Source: Prostheceraeus crozeri
Taxonomy: Eukaryota; Platyhelminthes; Polycladida; Euryleptidae
Assembly (NCBI GenBank): GCA_907163375.1
Contig: CAJQUW010001133.1
Location: 124,001-188,000 of the forward strand
Reading direction: 5' to 3'
Length of the DNA: 64,000 nt
Shown: in pieces, positions 48,774 through 60,717 of the stretch
How the letters are laid out: each line of letters starts with the position of its first letter
Position numbering within the stretch: the stretch's first letter is position 1
The notes under the pieces: generated by a model
What the model was told of the DNA's origin: nothing
What the model saw: the letters and a program-made list of their open reading frames with translations, nothing else
The model's database searches: none
Position numbers and translations under genes: made by a program

Positions 48774-51700
48774 GTAATCATTTTGCTACTGCGTATTATT
48801 GTATAATTGCATGTACAAAATCAATGATTTTACAATAGTATAATAAGTCATGAAAAAATAGTTTGACAGTTGTTGAATGAATTCATTTTCAATTCAATTT
48901 GAGCTTTATAGCTCAAGTGTTGATATGAGACCAAAGCGCTCTTAGCAGATGAAAAATGGGGCTGATTCTCTCCTTCAGGGATATAAAGTTAGCTTGGATT
49001 TCGTCATTTTTCTAAAATTGATAATTCATTTTGTTTTTCATCATGGTCCTTATCAAAAAGAAACAGGTAACAAGCTATGATAACAAACCGGATGCAATTG
49101 ATGATTCCTTCATAATCTGATGCCTGAAAATATTCTGATTCGGATATTATATGACAAGATACTCATAGAAACGCATGCTGCACCATGTGATTATAAAATC
49201 AGAAATGTAAAGAAATTAGATTGTTTGAATAATCACGTTGATCATAGCATGCGGATTAACATGGAAGACATTTTACGAATTCTTCATGCCAAAGAGCTTC
49301 CGAAATCCTCAGAATAGCACTGCAGCTGCAATAGCAATAAGCATCCATCATAATCAATTATCGTCACATGCTTTTTTCACATCTTGCTGACGCGTCAATT
49401 TTGTTTCATAACCAGACAGTCAAGAGTTTATAAGATATCTACACATTTGCGATGAAGAGACTAAGAATAAAATGTTCGGGCATATTTGCTCGTACATTCT
49501 ATATCCATAATAAAAACTTATCGTGGGTACACTGGTCTGGGGCAAATCAAGATCTTTCTAGACAGAAAGTCTATTTTATCATCAGCCGATCTCTTCTGAG
49601 GTGTCATGCTAGTTCACCTAGTTTCAAGGTCCATTGACTACAGACGCGGCGCGTCCAATTGCCTGTCGGGCAAGAGACGGGAATGACACAGAATGAAGAA
49701 ATATGCAACTACCATATCATTATGACACCTACAATTACTATACAATTAGCAAGTTCATATTCCTTCTGCTACACTAATTCGAATGATCCCAAACAAGCCC
49801 CCTTAACAGGATATTTGTCCGAGATAGTTCAGTGTCATAATCAGTTTCAGTTTCATTACATGATATCACATGGTGTAAAATTTCGAACTTTTATGGCTCG
49901 AACATGTCATCACAGCGACACGCTTTCATACATCAGTTTTTATTCATTTTATACACTTCGCAGTTAACATGGGCGAACATTATTAACCTCAAAGAATCCA
50001 TACACGTCTGATAGATATGTCAACATCCGATGAGAGCATGTAATACGACAGTCACTATGAGTTTCTGTGGGCAACGAGACTTTCAAAGAATGATGTACAC
50101 CCTATGTCTACGAATCTGCCGGACTGATATCGTTTTGATATCGCCAGAAGGTTCCAGAAGTTCCAGATAATTATGCCGAAATAATCATTTCTCTGTTCGA
50201 CCATCTCGTAAGCAAGTCGCTTGCCACTTCAGAATTGTTTTATGAAATCAGTTGAACACGCGGTGCCTCGCGTCTCTGTGTGAACTGCCTCATAAGATTA
50301 TTTAGGTTCTGAACAAAAATTCTGGACGCGTGATGCCACGGCGCATTCGGGGTGAATGAGCCTTCAGTCTGCTTAATTGCATTTATTAAGTTGGCCTAGA
50401 ACTACAGAACTGCAGGCTCCATCGACATAACATGTCATTGCATGAATATTGTTGTCTGACACTGTTACCGATAAAAAGTTCGAGTGGATAGACAGCTGCC
50501 ACATGAATTATCCCTATCTGACCAACGGCCTGACCTAGTGTTGATCGATGCGGTAGGAAAATTAATTATATTTATTTGATTGCTGCTATAATTCACATCA
50601 ATGAATCATCATTATCATTGCATTACATCATTAATTACATTCACTTGTACGTATGTACACTTTCCCTGAATTCCTTAGCAATTTTGCATAATGTAGAATA
50701 AACGATTACATCTCGCTGCAGCGGGAAAGGGAAGGATTATAAATCTTGCTTTATCTATGGATAGATAACTCCCGCTCACGAGGGAACCGGCGGTCTGCAG
50801 CCAGCGTATCGTCACCTAAGCGATTTAAAAGCAAAAGGCGATCTTAAAAATTTACAGCTGCATCCTGCATCTAGTTTATGACTTCAATTATGTCTTCCAT
50901 CATAGGGGGAAGGGGAAGTTCCCCCAAAATAGGGCTGGATAAAACACTGCGTTATGGAATCAGGTTTGCACTTGCAGTAAGTAAGGCGAAATGGCATGGC
51001 TCTAATCGATGTTGATTTTCAGGGGCATTTTCAGTTCGTCGGCTGACATTTATACATACTATTTGGTGGAATAAATATTTTACTATTTTATAGGTGGAAT
51101 AAATTGGGCGAACACGCATGATGCCCACGTTTTAAAATCTCTTTAACTGAGGATTATGTTCTTATGACGCTTATTTTCGAGACTTGGAACACCATTCATT
51201 CATCATGAGACTGCATTTAACTGCTAACAAATCATTCTATACAATATTTCCTGAATATAATCTTCTTTAATTTTTACATAGAATTCATGTTCTCAACCTA
51301 CATGTACGTCGCATGTGTTAAACTGCACGCATAATCGTGTAAATTGACATAATTGATCAGTCTTCAGGGGATCATTATGTCATCAAATGTAAAATAGAAA
51401 GTAAAAAATCAATGGTAACCCTTCGGTGTCATCGAGTGTTTGAAGGCGTTGGATGGTGAAGGTTTGTTTGATTTGACTTTTACTTTGAATAACTCTTCGA
51501 TCTAAACTTTGGGGAGTTTTAGCATGCAATTATGTGTTCTGAGTCTGAAAATGTGTAGTGAGATAGTTACACAAGCGAAATGAACAAAAGTTACACAGAT
51601 AATTGCCTCAATGAAAAAAATAAGAATAGGATTGAAAGTATGAGTCATGGCTAATTGATTACAATAATAAGCCTATCACCGCATCGATACAAAAATTCTA

Positions 51701-51980
51701 CTTTATATCTACACATGTAGGGCAAACAGAAAGTTTACAGAATGTTACCCATTATTTTTTCAATGAAGCAATATCTGGGAGCACCCGCTGACTAATAGAT
51801 CTAATCAAAACAGTCCTCAAAGTTTGACATTACAGTTACATGAATAATTTTCGATAAAATAAGAAAATGGCAAGAAAGCCAGTCGACACCACCGATTTAT
51901 GAAGACTTATAGACATTCGGTACCTACCCGGCAAAAGGCCATTATTAGTGATGGATAGTTTCTACTTGTATCCGGATTAT
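48774..51980. other. Host DNA, no gene recognised
   Basis: Short open frames (49120-49317, 49452-49637, 49659-49967) show no domain or codon pattern worth a call. A GC-richer stretch lies near 50700-50830. Confidence 0.45.
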
Positions 51981-51984
51981 ATTC

Positions 51985-52094
51985 AAAATCAAAGTAAATT
52001 TTCTTCGGATACAGGTATTATATTAAGCGAAACGTCGTCCTGTATATTTTTATTGAAATAGACGCTGTTTCCGAAGAAAATTTACTTCGATTTT
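51985..52094. repeat. Small foldback repeat, 30-bp arms
   Basis: Arms 51985-52014 and 52065-52094 (AAAATCAAAGTAAATTTTCT type) with two mismatches and a 50-base centre. Could be a tiny MITE remnant; no target duplication was made out. Confidence 0.8.
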
Positions 52095-52329
52095 AAAGGC
52101 CATTATGACCAAGCAGTATATTTCTTGTGTGCATATATTCCCCAAATTCATTTTCCGTTTGCTGCTATAATTGTTAGCTCTACGATGCACTGTTTGATTA
52201 AAAGCTCTCTAAAAACGGGTTATTCATGTCAGATGCCACCCTTATCTATGTAGCTATATGAAAAGGCGTATAAAGAACTCTATCTTGTGAGCTTCTTCGC
52301 AGTATAACGAAGTCCAGTTGATTCGAACT

Positions 52330-52780
52330 TTTACCCGGTCTAGGCTGAATTTGATGTCTTTCTTGACTTGGTTGACTTAATTCGGACGAGTTTCACCACA
52401 TGTACCGTCTGTTGGACGAATGTTTGGCTATTCACGTCTGAACTGTTGCCACCATGTAGGCCTCTGTAGGTCAGCCTCTGAGTGGAGTTCCGTGTACTCT
52501 TCTATGGATCTGCATTCTCGTCCAGCGGATGTTGTCCATTCGTTCAACATGACCGAAACATTGTTGGTCTTCAATCGCGTGACTGATACTCCAGTCACCT
52601 ATCATGTTCCTTACAACATCTGTCCTGTCGGAATATATCGAGGATTCTTTTGAGTCAGCTCACTTCGAAATCGCGAAGTTTGATTGGATCTGCTAGTTTA
52701 AAGATTTAACTCTCCGAGCCATAGATAACAACGGCGGCTGCGATAGTGTTCAGAAGTCAAAGTTTCAGCTGCCGTGTGAT
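52330..52780 (-). mobile_element. LINE ORF2 C-terminal fragment, decayed
   Basis: Minus-strand frames give pieces matching the end of non-LTR ORF2: LLNTIAAAVVIYGSES (compare KLFN..V.P.LLYGSETW) and further on GHVERMDNIRW (compare GHVLRM...RW). Frames are interrupted, so it is an old 5'-truncated copy. Clade not assigned. Confidence 0.6.
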
Positions 52781-52914
52781 GTGTTGATCTTTCCTCAATT
52801 TGCATAAGTGGATGCAACACAATGCGAGATAAAAAGTTTTGAATGGTTGAGCAATTCATGGAATTTAAATTAACTTGATCTACAATCCGCATATCTCACG
52901 TTCAGCCCGCGATT

Positions 52915-52972
52915 GATTTACAGTTTTGGATACGGCTTGTACAGCGAAACGAAACGCATTACACTGTAAATC
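52915..52972. repeat. Short inverted repeat GATTTACAGT...ACTGTAAATC
   Basis: 58-bp perfect-ended foldback. Possibly the core of a very small MITE. Confidence 0.55.
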
Positions 52973-53840
52973 ACTGGATACGAAAATTACATACAAACAT
53001 GTACCAATTCACATACAATTTGAAACTAACATTTGACACGAGATTCTCGTATGTTTTTCATACGAAAGCGTACTTACCTTCGCTATGTAGCGACACGAAC
53101 CATTCTATCTGTGATTGGCTGTTTTACTATGAAATGCGAGTTGTTGGTATGTTTTATATACGAGACCCTATGCAAATGCGTCCTCATTCGTATGTCTTTC
53201 GTATGTAGAGCTCTAAGTCATATATCAAAAAAATTATATATATTACATACTACTTTCAAATAACTTCTGTCAGTAATATCAGTCATAAGCATTCTAATGT
53301 TTGGCGTGGTATTTACAGTATTTGATCTAGACTCGATTTACTGTGAAATTAATGCCGTATGTCATCGTTGCTACTTGTCTAATATCATTCATGCGACTCA
53401 TCATTAGCTCAACTCCATAAACCAAGTTGATTAACATAATTTCAATAAAACGATATTTTTCGTGCAACCATGTTGACTTATTTATGATTCAAGCATTTGC
53501 TTTCATGAATCATAATGCATTTCTATTTGGGATTGATAATATGCCTAATTTCAAAACTACATAATGCATAAACGTTGATGGTTGAATACGTATTGATTAT
53601 TTATGGCATGTCTTAGACTTACGCATATTAAAATCGAATTCAGTATTGTAGTTTGACTCTTACATGCCATTATCTTATTACTTACAAAACAGTAGTAAGT
53701 GCCATGCAACCTTAAAGTGATCTTTATTGACAAAAGACCTTGAATCATACGAAAACCATACAAATAGATCAAAAATATACCAAAAAATATATGTTGGTAT
53801 GCATCCTTCGTATGTGATTGGCATCGAGCGATTTACGATG
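52973..53840. other. Host DNA, no gene recognised
   Basis: AT-rich; several CGTATG/CATACG words at 53045-53200. Overlapping open frames here have no recognisable domain. Confidence 0.45.
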
Positions 53841-54175
53841 CACCACTGTTCGAATGCGTTTTTTCATCTTCCATCGAGAAGTCTTGCGTCCATCTTCCAT
53901 CGGTCGCTTCTTTTCCTGATCTCTTCATTCTTGACATGTTGGAGTAGTGATATTCCTAACATAGTTCTGTCCATGGCTCTTTGCGCTGTAGCCAAACATT
54001 GTTCCTCCTTCTTTGTTGTTGCCCACATTTCGCTCGTATATAATATTGCAAACAAGATGGTGATGTTGAATAGATTTGAGCGGGTATTTGTGTCGATGTT
54101 GGATTTCAGTGCGTCCTTTATGGAGTTGAATGCTCTCCATCACGCACTTGCTCGCCCATTGATCTCATCATATTA
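53840..54175 (-). mobile_element. LINE ORF2 C-terminal fragment
   Basis: The minus strand reads LFAILYTSEMWATTKKEEQC then QRAMDRTMLGISL...VKNEEIRKRS, the familiar tail of many animal non-LTR retrotransposons (LLYGSETWATTK...AMERRMLGISL...NEEIR). Partly disrupted and 5'-truncated. Distinct from the fragment at 52330-52780. Confidence 0.8.
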
Positions 54176-54718
54176 TCTCAAATATTATGTAAGTAATAAA
54201 AATTTAGAAATGAGACGTTCAGACTATCCAAATGTCTCTTCAAAGGGCACCATTTCGATGATTCGATAAGCCGATAATTATCTCAGTTTTCAATAATGTC
54301 AAATTGTTTGACCTTAACATGAGAAATGTGTTAATTTCAAATGTCAGGTGGCCAATGACATTTTCTATATGCAAGATGTTTAAAAAATCCTAGCATGCAT
54401 TGAAAATTTAAATCAAGTCTTTCCATGCACATTAGCTTCAAACGCACTATTCTTTTCAATGAGATGTGATGGGATTCCTCTACCCATTTCAATGTAGACT
54501 GCAATTATAGGCTAGCTCCCAAATGTCCGCTGGGAGATATTCGAGAGATGATCTCTCAGGTAACATATTGAATTTCATCTAAGAAATGTAGTCAATGTCA
54601 ACCTCTATTTTGATATGAAAAACATTTGTTTGAATCGACAAGAAATCTTGTAAAAGAAAAATGCCACAAGCAGCAGTCATCATAAGAAAGTCGCAACAGT
54701 ATCATGGTAAAAAAAATA

Positions 54719-55880
54719 CAGTAAAACCTGTTTGTAATGGACACCATTTTCGGTGGATCAAAGTGTCCATTGAGAACAGGTGTCCATTATGTAAAGGTAT
54801 CAGTAAGTGGTAGCTAAAATGTTTATCTCGGTATAAGCTTTGCATGGAATCAGCGTATTCGATTATTATAATTTTGTTAATGTACTTGTAGGCGCGGCCC
54901 CATTGTCCAAAATATGTTATCTCCTTAAATTGTCCATAATGATTCCATTTATCGTGATAATATTATCATATCATTTTGTTATTATTTCAAAAAATATCAA
55001 ATAACTAATATTCTGATAATGAGAGGAATATTCTTGGATCTCGCTGATCGAAACCAATCCCACGTCTTTTCGTTGATTTCAGGATATGCTTGACGTTTTC
55101 CGACAATTTTGCGGCGGCTTGAACTCATTTGACCGGAAGAGAAACTCTCTAAAATTTCCTTTTTCTTTCCGAGGATGTTGCCTATCTGACTCTTGCCTAC
55201 TTTCAACTCTTCGGCAATTTGTCTGATGGACAGGACTTTCTCACTCAAACGAATGCATTTGACTTTTTCTGAAATAGGTAGCATTGATCGCTTGCGGGAC
55301 GTCATGATGACTTGTAACCAAATTAGAAAGTGATGAAATTGGTTTAATTCTCCAGCCAGTCTAACAAAGGAGTGAGTTGCCAGCGTGTTGACCAGTCAAG
55401 CTTGTTTACTTAAGCAACGAATGTTGGTGTTGTCGGCTTCGTCAGAAAAGATGTCCATCTCGATCTTCATTTCGGCTCTCTTGAAGATGCTTGAAAGTGA
55501 TGGTGTTGGTTGTGTTTACTTTGGCCGGGCGATGATGAACGCTTGTTGTCAATCATCCTAGCATATTCACTTAATCATCTTTCTTTGTTACTGAATCGTT
55601 GCAGTGTCTGCTTTCCACGTTATAAAACTGGAGTGTTTACACAAATGGACAATAGTGTCCACTTGAAAGGAAATTAGATGGAAATGCGACAAGGTGTGCC
55701 AATTATGATATCCACATCACGCAGGCAATTTGTGAGAAAATGTTGTCCATTGTCCACGTTAAGCAGGTGTCCATTATGAAAAGGGGCATTTCAATGGCAA
55801 ACAGCATTTATGCAGGACAAACTGTCCACTGAGAACGAGTGTCCATTATGTAGAGGGTCCATTGTAAGCAGGTTTTACTG
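54719..55880 (-). mobile_element. Pogo/Tigger-like DNA transposon, internally deleted
   Basis: Terminal inverted repeats CAGTAAAACCTG...CAGGTTTTACTG flanked by TA on each side (54717-54718, 55881-55882), with many subterminal GTCCATTATG words. At 1,162 bp it keeps only the DNA-binding part of the transposase (next entry) and lacks the DDE catalytic domain, so it cannot move itself. Confidence 0.88.
54997..55305 (-). pseudogene. Pogo/CENP-B-type transposase DNA-binding domain
   Basis: 102 residues. Residues 8-45 (LPISEKVKCIRLSEK...SIRQIAEELKVGKSQIGNIL) form the helix-turn-helix seen at the start of CENP-B, jerky and Tigger transposases; the next part (YPEINEKTWDWFRSARSKNIPL) begins the second helix-turn-helix. 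The frame ends before the catalytic domain. Such solo DNA-binding fragments can act as repressors of their family; that is inference. Confidence 0.85.
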
Positions 55881-55882
55881 TA

Positions 55883-56607
55883 GTTGTAATAGAGATAGTC
55901 CCAATCTCTCTTAGACAAGCATAAAGTAACTGCTTGCCTGACAAAGTTCTTCCTTTTATTCCTGAAAAGATGGTTACTTAGAGTGTGCGTAAGTGCTGTA
56001 AGTCCTTAAGGAGATCTGTGCTACCTGCTGTGAGGCCTCTGATCGCTTTTGTTACCAAGCATGTACCCATTGCTCCTGTCTAAGATGTTCTGTCGGTGTC
56101 TAGAGTTTTGCCCTTATTGCTATGGAGACAGCTGCATTGGAAGAACTCGTATAGACGTTTGGCAATTTGAGAAACGGACCATGGTTTGGGTCACGGTTGG
56201 TCGATCAAGCAAGCCTCTAGCAGCAGTGACTTAAGATGATGTGCAGTATTTTTCAGCACGTGAAGAGTCGGATCAGCGATTTAACTTCTCAATCGTTTCA
56301 TGTGCTAGATTAAAATTATATAAAATATTACATAATCAAAATAATTATGTATGTTATAAAATACTATTGTTATTGCTTTCGGTTCTGAGATTTCAGTAAC
56401 TGAATATTGCGCTCAAACATAACTCAAAAGATTGACATGCGTAGGTTTTGCACTGTTGATTCCTAAAAAATGATTTTTAGATAGCAAATTAAAGCTGTGT
56501 CTTTCATCAAATTGCGTACGTTGTGTCTTTCATCCACTTTCGTTTATCAACTTCGTTTTGTAGTTATAAAAATGGTCTTCATTTCTTCCAGCAAACAATG
56601 GAAAACC
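55883..56607. other. Host DNA, no gene recognised
   Basis: The short plus frame at 56049-56234 has several Cys residues but no domain match. Nothing else seen. Confidence 0.4.
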
Positions 56608-57470
56608 CATAGAGTAGGTACATTAGGTAGAGTAGTAACTCTGAATCTAGTAAATCCCCAATGTGTATACACTTACGATTTTATTAAATGAACTCAAGGG
56701 GGATATAGTTCATTGTCACCAAATGTGAGATACGCAAAGTTTTGAAGTTTTGAAGAAATTACCACGGAATTGAATGATCATGATAGTAATGCAGAAGGAA
56801 CAATGGTATTTTACAGATTCCCAGTGTCATAACATCCTTGGAGAGGTAATGTTTGTTAAATTTGCAACTCAGTGACCTGCTATTGCTTTCATGATGAACC
56901 TCAAGAGTATTTTCTTAGGTGTGATCATGTTACAGGCAACTTCAAAGTTTATAGGCGTGATCATATCACTGGCAGAACAAAATCACATAATCAAAGACAA
57001 TGATTTCAATCAACTTTGAAAGATGCAAATGGATCCACATCACTATTCAGATTCAAGAAAACATGCATTTAATGAATCACAAAATCATGCCAGTGAAAAT
57101 TGAATTAAAAGCTTGAAATTTCAACCAAGAAAACACGAATAAGATTTCGACTTTTTCATGAAGACTTCCATTATAAAACGGATCATGAAATTCCTTTGAT
57201 AATCAGCTTGATTTCCGCTCAGTTGGGATGATTATTAGTAAATATTCATTCCTTTTGATATCCAGCTTGTTTCATACTACTTACAACGGGGAGTCATCTC
57301 GGTAGTATATAAATTGGTACAATTTTGACATTTTTGAAACTGCTCGTGCAATTTTTTTGGACCACAGGAACGTAATCTCCGCTAAAAACTGAATCTTTTC
57401 ATATAAAAATTTTCACTGTATACAGACACTTTTCTGAGTCGACACTCTATCTATATATCCTTACTCTATG
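56608..57470. mobile_element. Non-autonomous DNA transposon, unsplit paralogue
   Basis: Ends CATAGAGTAGG...AGGTAGAGTAG and ACTCTATC...TACTCTATG are inverted partners (about 28 bp). Same family as 8264-8293 plus 48140-48773. The site corresponding to the Polinton target reads GTAGTA once (56632-56637), i.e. an empty site. No coding capacity. The target duplication of the transposon itself could not be fixed. Confidence 0.8.
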
Positions 57471-57641
57471 GGAAAATCATAAGTTGGGAAGTAGAAAGTG
57501 CTCTACAATATTTTAAGCACAGTGAAACGCATATTGAGCGTCCATTTACTTGCCATCGAATCATCCCCATTCACCCTACATTCCCATAGAATGACAAAAT
57601 AGGGTGTCAAATTCGCCCGCCGCAATAAGATTAACGGAATC

Positions 57642-57870
57642 TCACTTCATCCTATACGTGTAGGCTAATTCTTGCCGGTAAAGTATTAGGCTGTTCGTCC
57701 ACACTCCATTTTCTCGGATGTAACTTTCGGGGTCTTTGATTTCTTCCAATCTAAATGCGGGGTCTATTCGAGAGTGGATTGTATTAATGAATTTTATAAA
57801 TTGTAACTGAAGTCCGCTAACGTGCGGATAACACATAATAAAATATAATAATGATTTGTTTTTAAAAAAT
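57642..57870 (-). CDS. Candidate host exon, unidentified
   Basis: On the minus strand an acceptor-like GCGGACTTCAG leads into LQFIKFINTIHSRIDPAFRL, then EEIKDPESYIRENGVWTNSL, and a donor-like GAA|GTGAGA follows. The peptide looks protein-like (mixed charge, Trp, Tyr) but I cannot name the family. It may belong with the exon at 58516-58790. Confidence 0.3.
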
Positions 57871-58515
57871 GTCATGTATGAGTCCTGAAAAGGATTCATT
57901 AAGCGTTCACTGGGCTAGACATACGGATTCTCAAAAGTTCACAAAGACAAGAACGAAAATAAAACTGGACAAAGCAACACAAAAATAAATATGTACAATA
58001 ATACATACAAGGGGCTCATCAGGAAGATGACCAACTGCCTTCGTCTCGCTTCGAGTCCTTTAACATCTTGGACGAATGAGCAGTGGCGGACCAACGCCAT
58101 AGGTGCATCATAAATCAAAATAAAATACACAGAAATACCGGTACTCAAAATACTGCGGATGCACTCAAATCATACGGACAGTTGTCTGCTTGAAAACAAG
58201 CCAAACTTTAGCAGGAGTGAAAAATGCTTACGTAGATGTTTTTCATTGCATCTTCTTAAATCACATAAAAGATAGTCTCTTTTTGTATACAATTGGCATG
58301 TGATTTTAATCTTATCAACCACATAGTATAAATGTGAGCAAATACGTAAATATGTTGTGATTCGACTATCGCTCTTTCAGTGATTACATACATGCATTGT
58401 GAAGATTAGTAATGATTATTGGCTTACTTGATACTACATTTATCAGATTCCTTGCTATCGAAAACAAGAAAATCCGTATAGATGACACATGGCACATTTG
58501 TTTTAGTTTATTCTC

Positions 58516-58790
58516 ACCTTTCCGGGGAAATTCTTTAAGTAGTTACTATATCTTCGCAAGTTATAGCTAATATAAAAGTTAGTCGACTTTGTAGGTTCAA
58601 GCGTTTCTTCAATTTCATTGTGTGATTTTCCATGATGAAATATAAACGACTTCCTCACTCCGTCCCTCTTTTCAATATCTAAGGGTAAATTATAAAGCAT
58701 TTGTGTGTGTGATCTCATGAATAAGTAATTCGGAATCGGTAGAACTTCAACATACACTCTCCTTGCCATGAGAACTTCATCCTCAGCAAA
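58516..58790 (-). CDS. Candidate host exon, unidentified
   Basis: Minus-strand open stretch AEDEVLMARRVYVEVLPIPN, then YLFMRSHTQMLYNLPLDIEK and on to YLKNFPGK, ending at a good donor AAG|GTGAGA (58515). It is open upstream of the Met, so the Met need not be a start. Family unknown. Confidence 0.33.
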
Positions 58791-58799
58791 ACATGATAT

Positions 58800-59160
58800 T
58801 CTTCTATAATGATAATGCCATTATTCATACAATACTCACATAGATGCAGTTCTGGATGAATGAGTATGTTGTCTACAACTCAATATGTACCTTGTATGGG
58901 CTATAAGCAATTTCAATTTTCCTTTGATTTTGTAAAGAATAGATTCATCCAAACAGTTACACAAAAATACGCGGTCCTAAATTTGCATGAAACAAGCACA
59001 ATACGTCTCAATAATTAATGTAGGTGTATGTCATTTGAAAAGTTTTATTCTTTTATTCTGCGATGACTAAGATTGCATGATATCCGTCACATTTTCGTCG
59101 TTTGGTTCATCCAGTCCTTCGATTGCAACCATCGAGGCTGAGGGAAACAGGGGCTCAACC
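58800..59160. other. Host DNA, no gene recognised
   Basis: No sustained frame or repeat boundary seen. Confidence 0.4.
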
Positions 59161-59162
59161 TT

Positions 59163-59243
59163 TCACGTAACTTCGTATGATTGTGATTCATGACGCTAAA
59201 TGATCGTTCAACTTTGTCTGAGGAGCTTTGTGTTGTGAATTCA
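59163..59243 (-). mobile_element. hAT transposase C-terminal scrap
   Basis: The minus strand reads SSSDKVERSFSVMNHNHTKL followed by RERL, the hAT dimerisation signature (VERxFSxMNRIKTKLRNRL). Flanking sequence is decayed and no inverted ends were found. Confidence 0.6.
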
Positions 59244-59249
59244 ACATGG

Positions 59250-60437
59250 AAAAGGTGTCGATTTACCTGAAAATGCCAACTACCTTGACACGATACAAAA
59301 TAGACTGGGATAACAGTGAAATCAAGAATTCGAAAGGCTTGCTAGAAAACATACGGGAAAAACAAGCTAGTTTTTCTAAACCAAGTTAGTGAAACTAACC
59401 CGGGGGGCAGCATTCTGTTTTCGGGGGAATTCCTCCCCCAAAATACCCCCGTACATTCTTTACTGTGCATGGTGTATTGCATATGAGCAGACAGTATGAA
59501 TTTCACGTGTTAGAACATGGAATAAAGAACCATCTGGGCAGGGTTTCTTGACTCTTGTTTGTGACGTTGAATGTCTTCATATCTGCAAATGATTCAAATT
59601 TCTCCTTTTCATTTTTTAAGTTTCTTGCGTTTCTTGTGTAATTTTTGCATGTAAAGTCACGGGGAATATTTTTCAGCATGGTCCAATTTTCATTGTGCAG
59701 TGATTATCAACATTATTACGTACGCGCTGATAGAATGATAAATACAGTAGATCATTTTTTAAATTCAACTTTCCCAAAAAATACAGAAATCTAGACAAAT
59801 TTCATCAGATAATAATAGACACATATAATATGGGCGCAAATCATTCACGTTGCAATTCCCGAGAAAACTGAACTAACTAGGGACGCAAGCAAGAATTATC
59901 GTTCCGGAACAGTAGCAGAAAAATTGCAATTTTTTAAGGTGCTATCGCACTTGAGAGATGGAGGCTGATTCAAACGTCAATCACTTTCGCATAGTTGGGT
60001 GGTTCGAAGATGCTTTATCAAATCTATCTGCCACAATTCATCTGTAAGACAGTATCTTTGCATTGTTAGGCAAAATCGTCCGTATTAAGGAGATAAAGGG
60101 GTCCGTATAACAAGGGTCCGAAATTTATCAGAGAAATTTTCTGAGTTACATATTCTTTGTAGATGATTTGTCCAGATATGACAAAAAAATAACTAATTAT
60201 GTATTATGATGCAACAAAATGCTAGAAAGATGTAATTCGTATAATATCTGGGTTCGTATTTAAGTGGCACAAATAAAGGTCCGAAATAACAAATACAGTC
60301 TGCATTCTGGATGGGTGCCTAAATGAAGTCTGATGAATGTAAGTAGTGTTGTGAACATATTTCACAGGTGCCAAAATACTTCCTTTGGAAATTGAAAGAT
60401 AGAATAAAGTCATCTAGAGCTAATTTTATTAAGGGTA
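59250..60437. other. Host DNA, no gene recognised
   Basis: Includes a G/C-rich spot at 59398-59455 (runs of G then C). No gene or element ends identified. Confidence 0.4.
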
Positions 60438-60717
60438 CTGTAAACCGTATGGCACTAACTTAGCCACGAAGCCGAAATTTCTTGCCAGTTAGCGCCTAGT
60501 TTGTGCCTTTCTAGTGCCTCGAGGCACCAGCAGGCGCAACTATGCACTAATAATCACCAAACCAAATATTTGTTTATCCAATGAAATCGAAGAAAAAATC
60601 AATGGGCGCGAACTCGGCACTATGAACTTCGTGCCTACTCGTGCCCTGTGTTAGTTAGAATTGATGCCTAAATTTCATGCCTAATTCAAGCAAAATTTCG
60701 TACCCTAGAGTTTACAG
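60438..60717. mobile_element. MITE-like inverted repeat, 280 bp
   Basis: CTGTAAAC at the left and GTTTACAG at the right, with repeated GTGCCT/AGGCAC words inside, including CTCGAGG at the centre. Target duplication not certain. Confidence 0.5.

Noticed and set aside
52999-53263. Overlapping plus-strand open frames
   Set aside because: Two frames overlap in the same DNA with no domain, and CGTATG-type repeat words explain the lack of stops.
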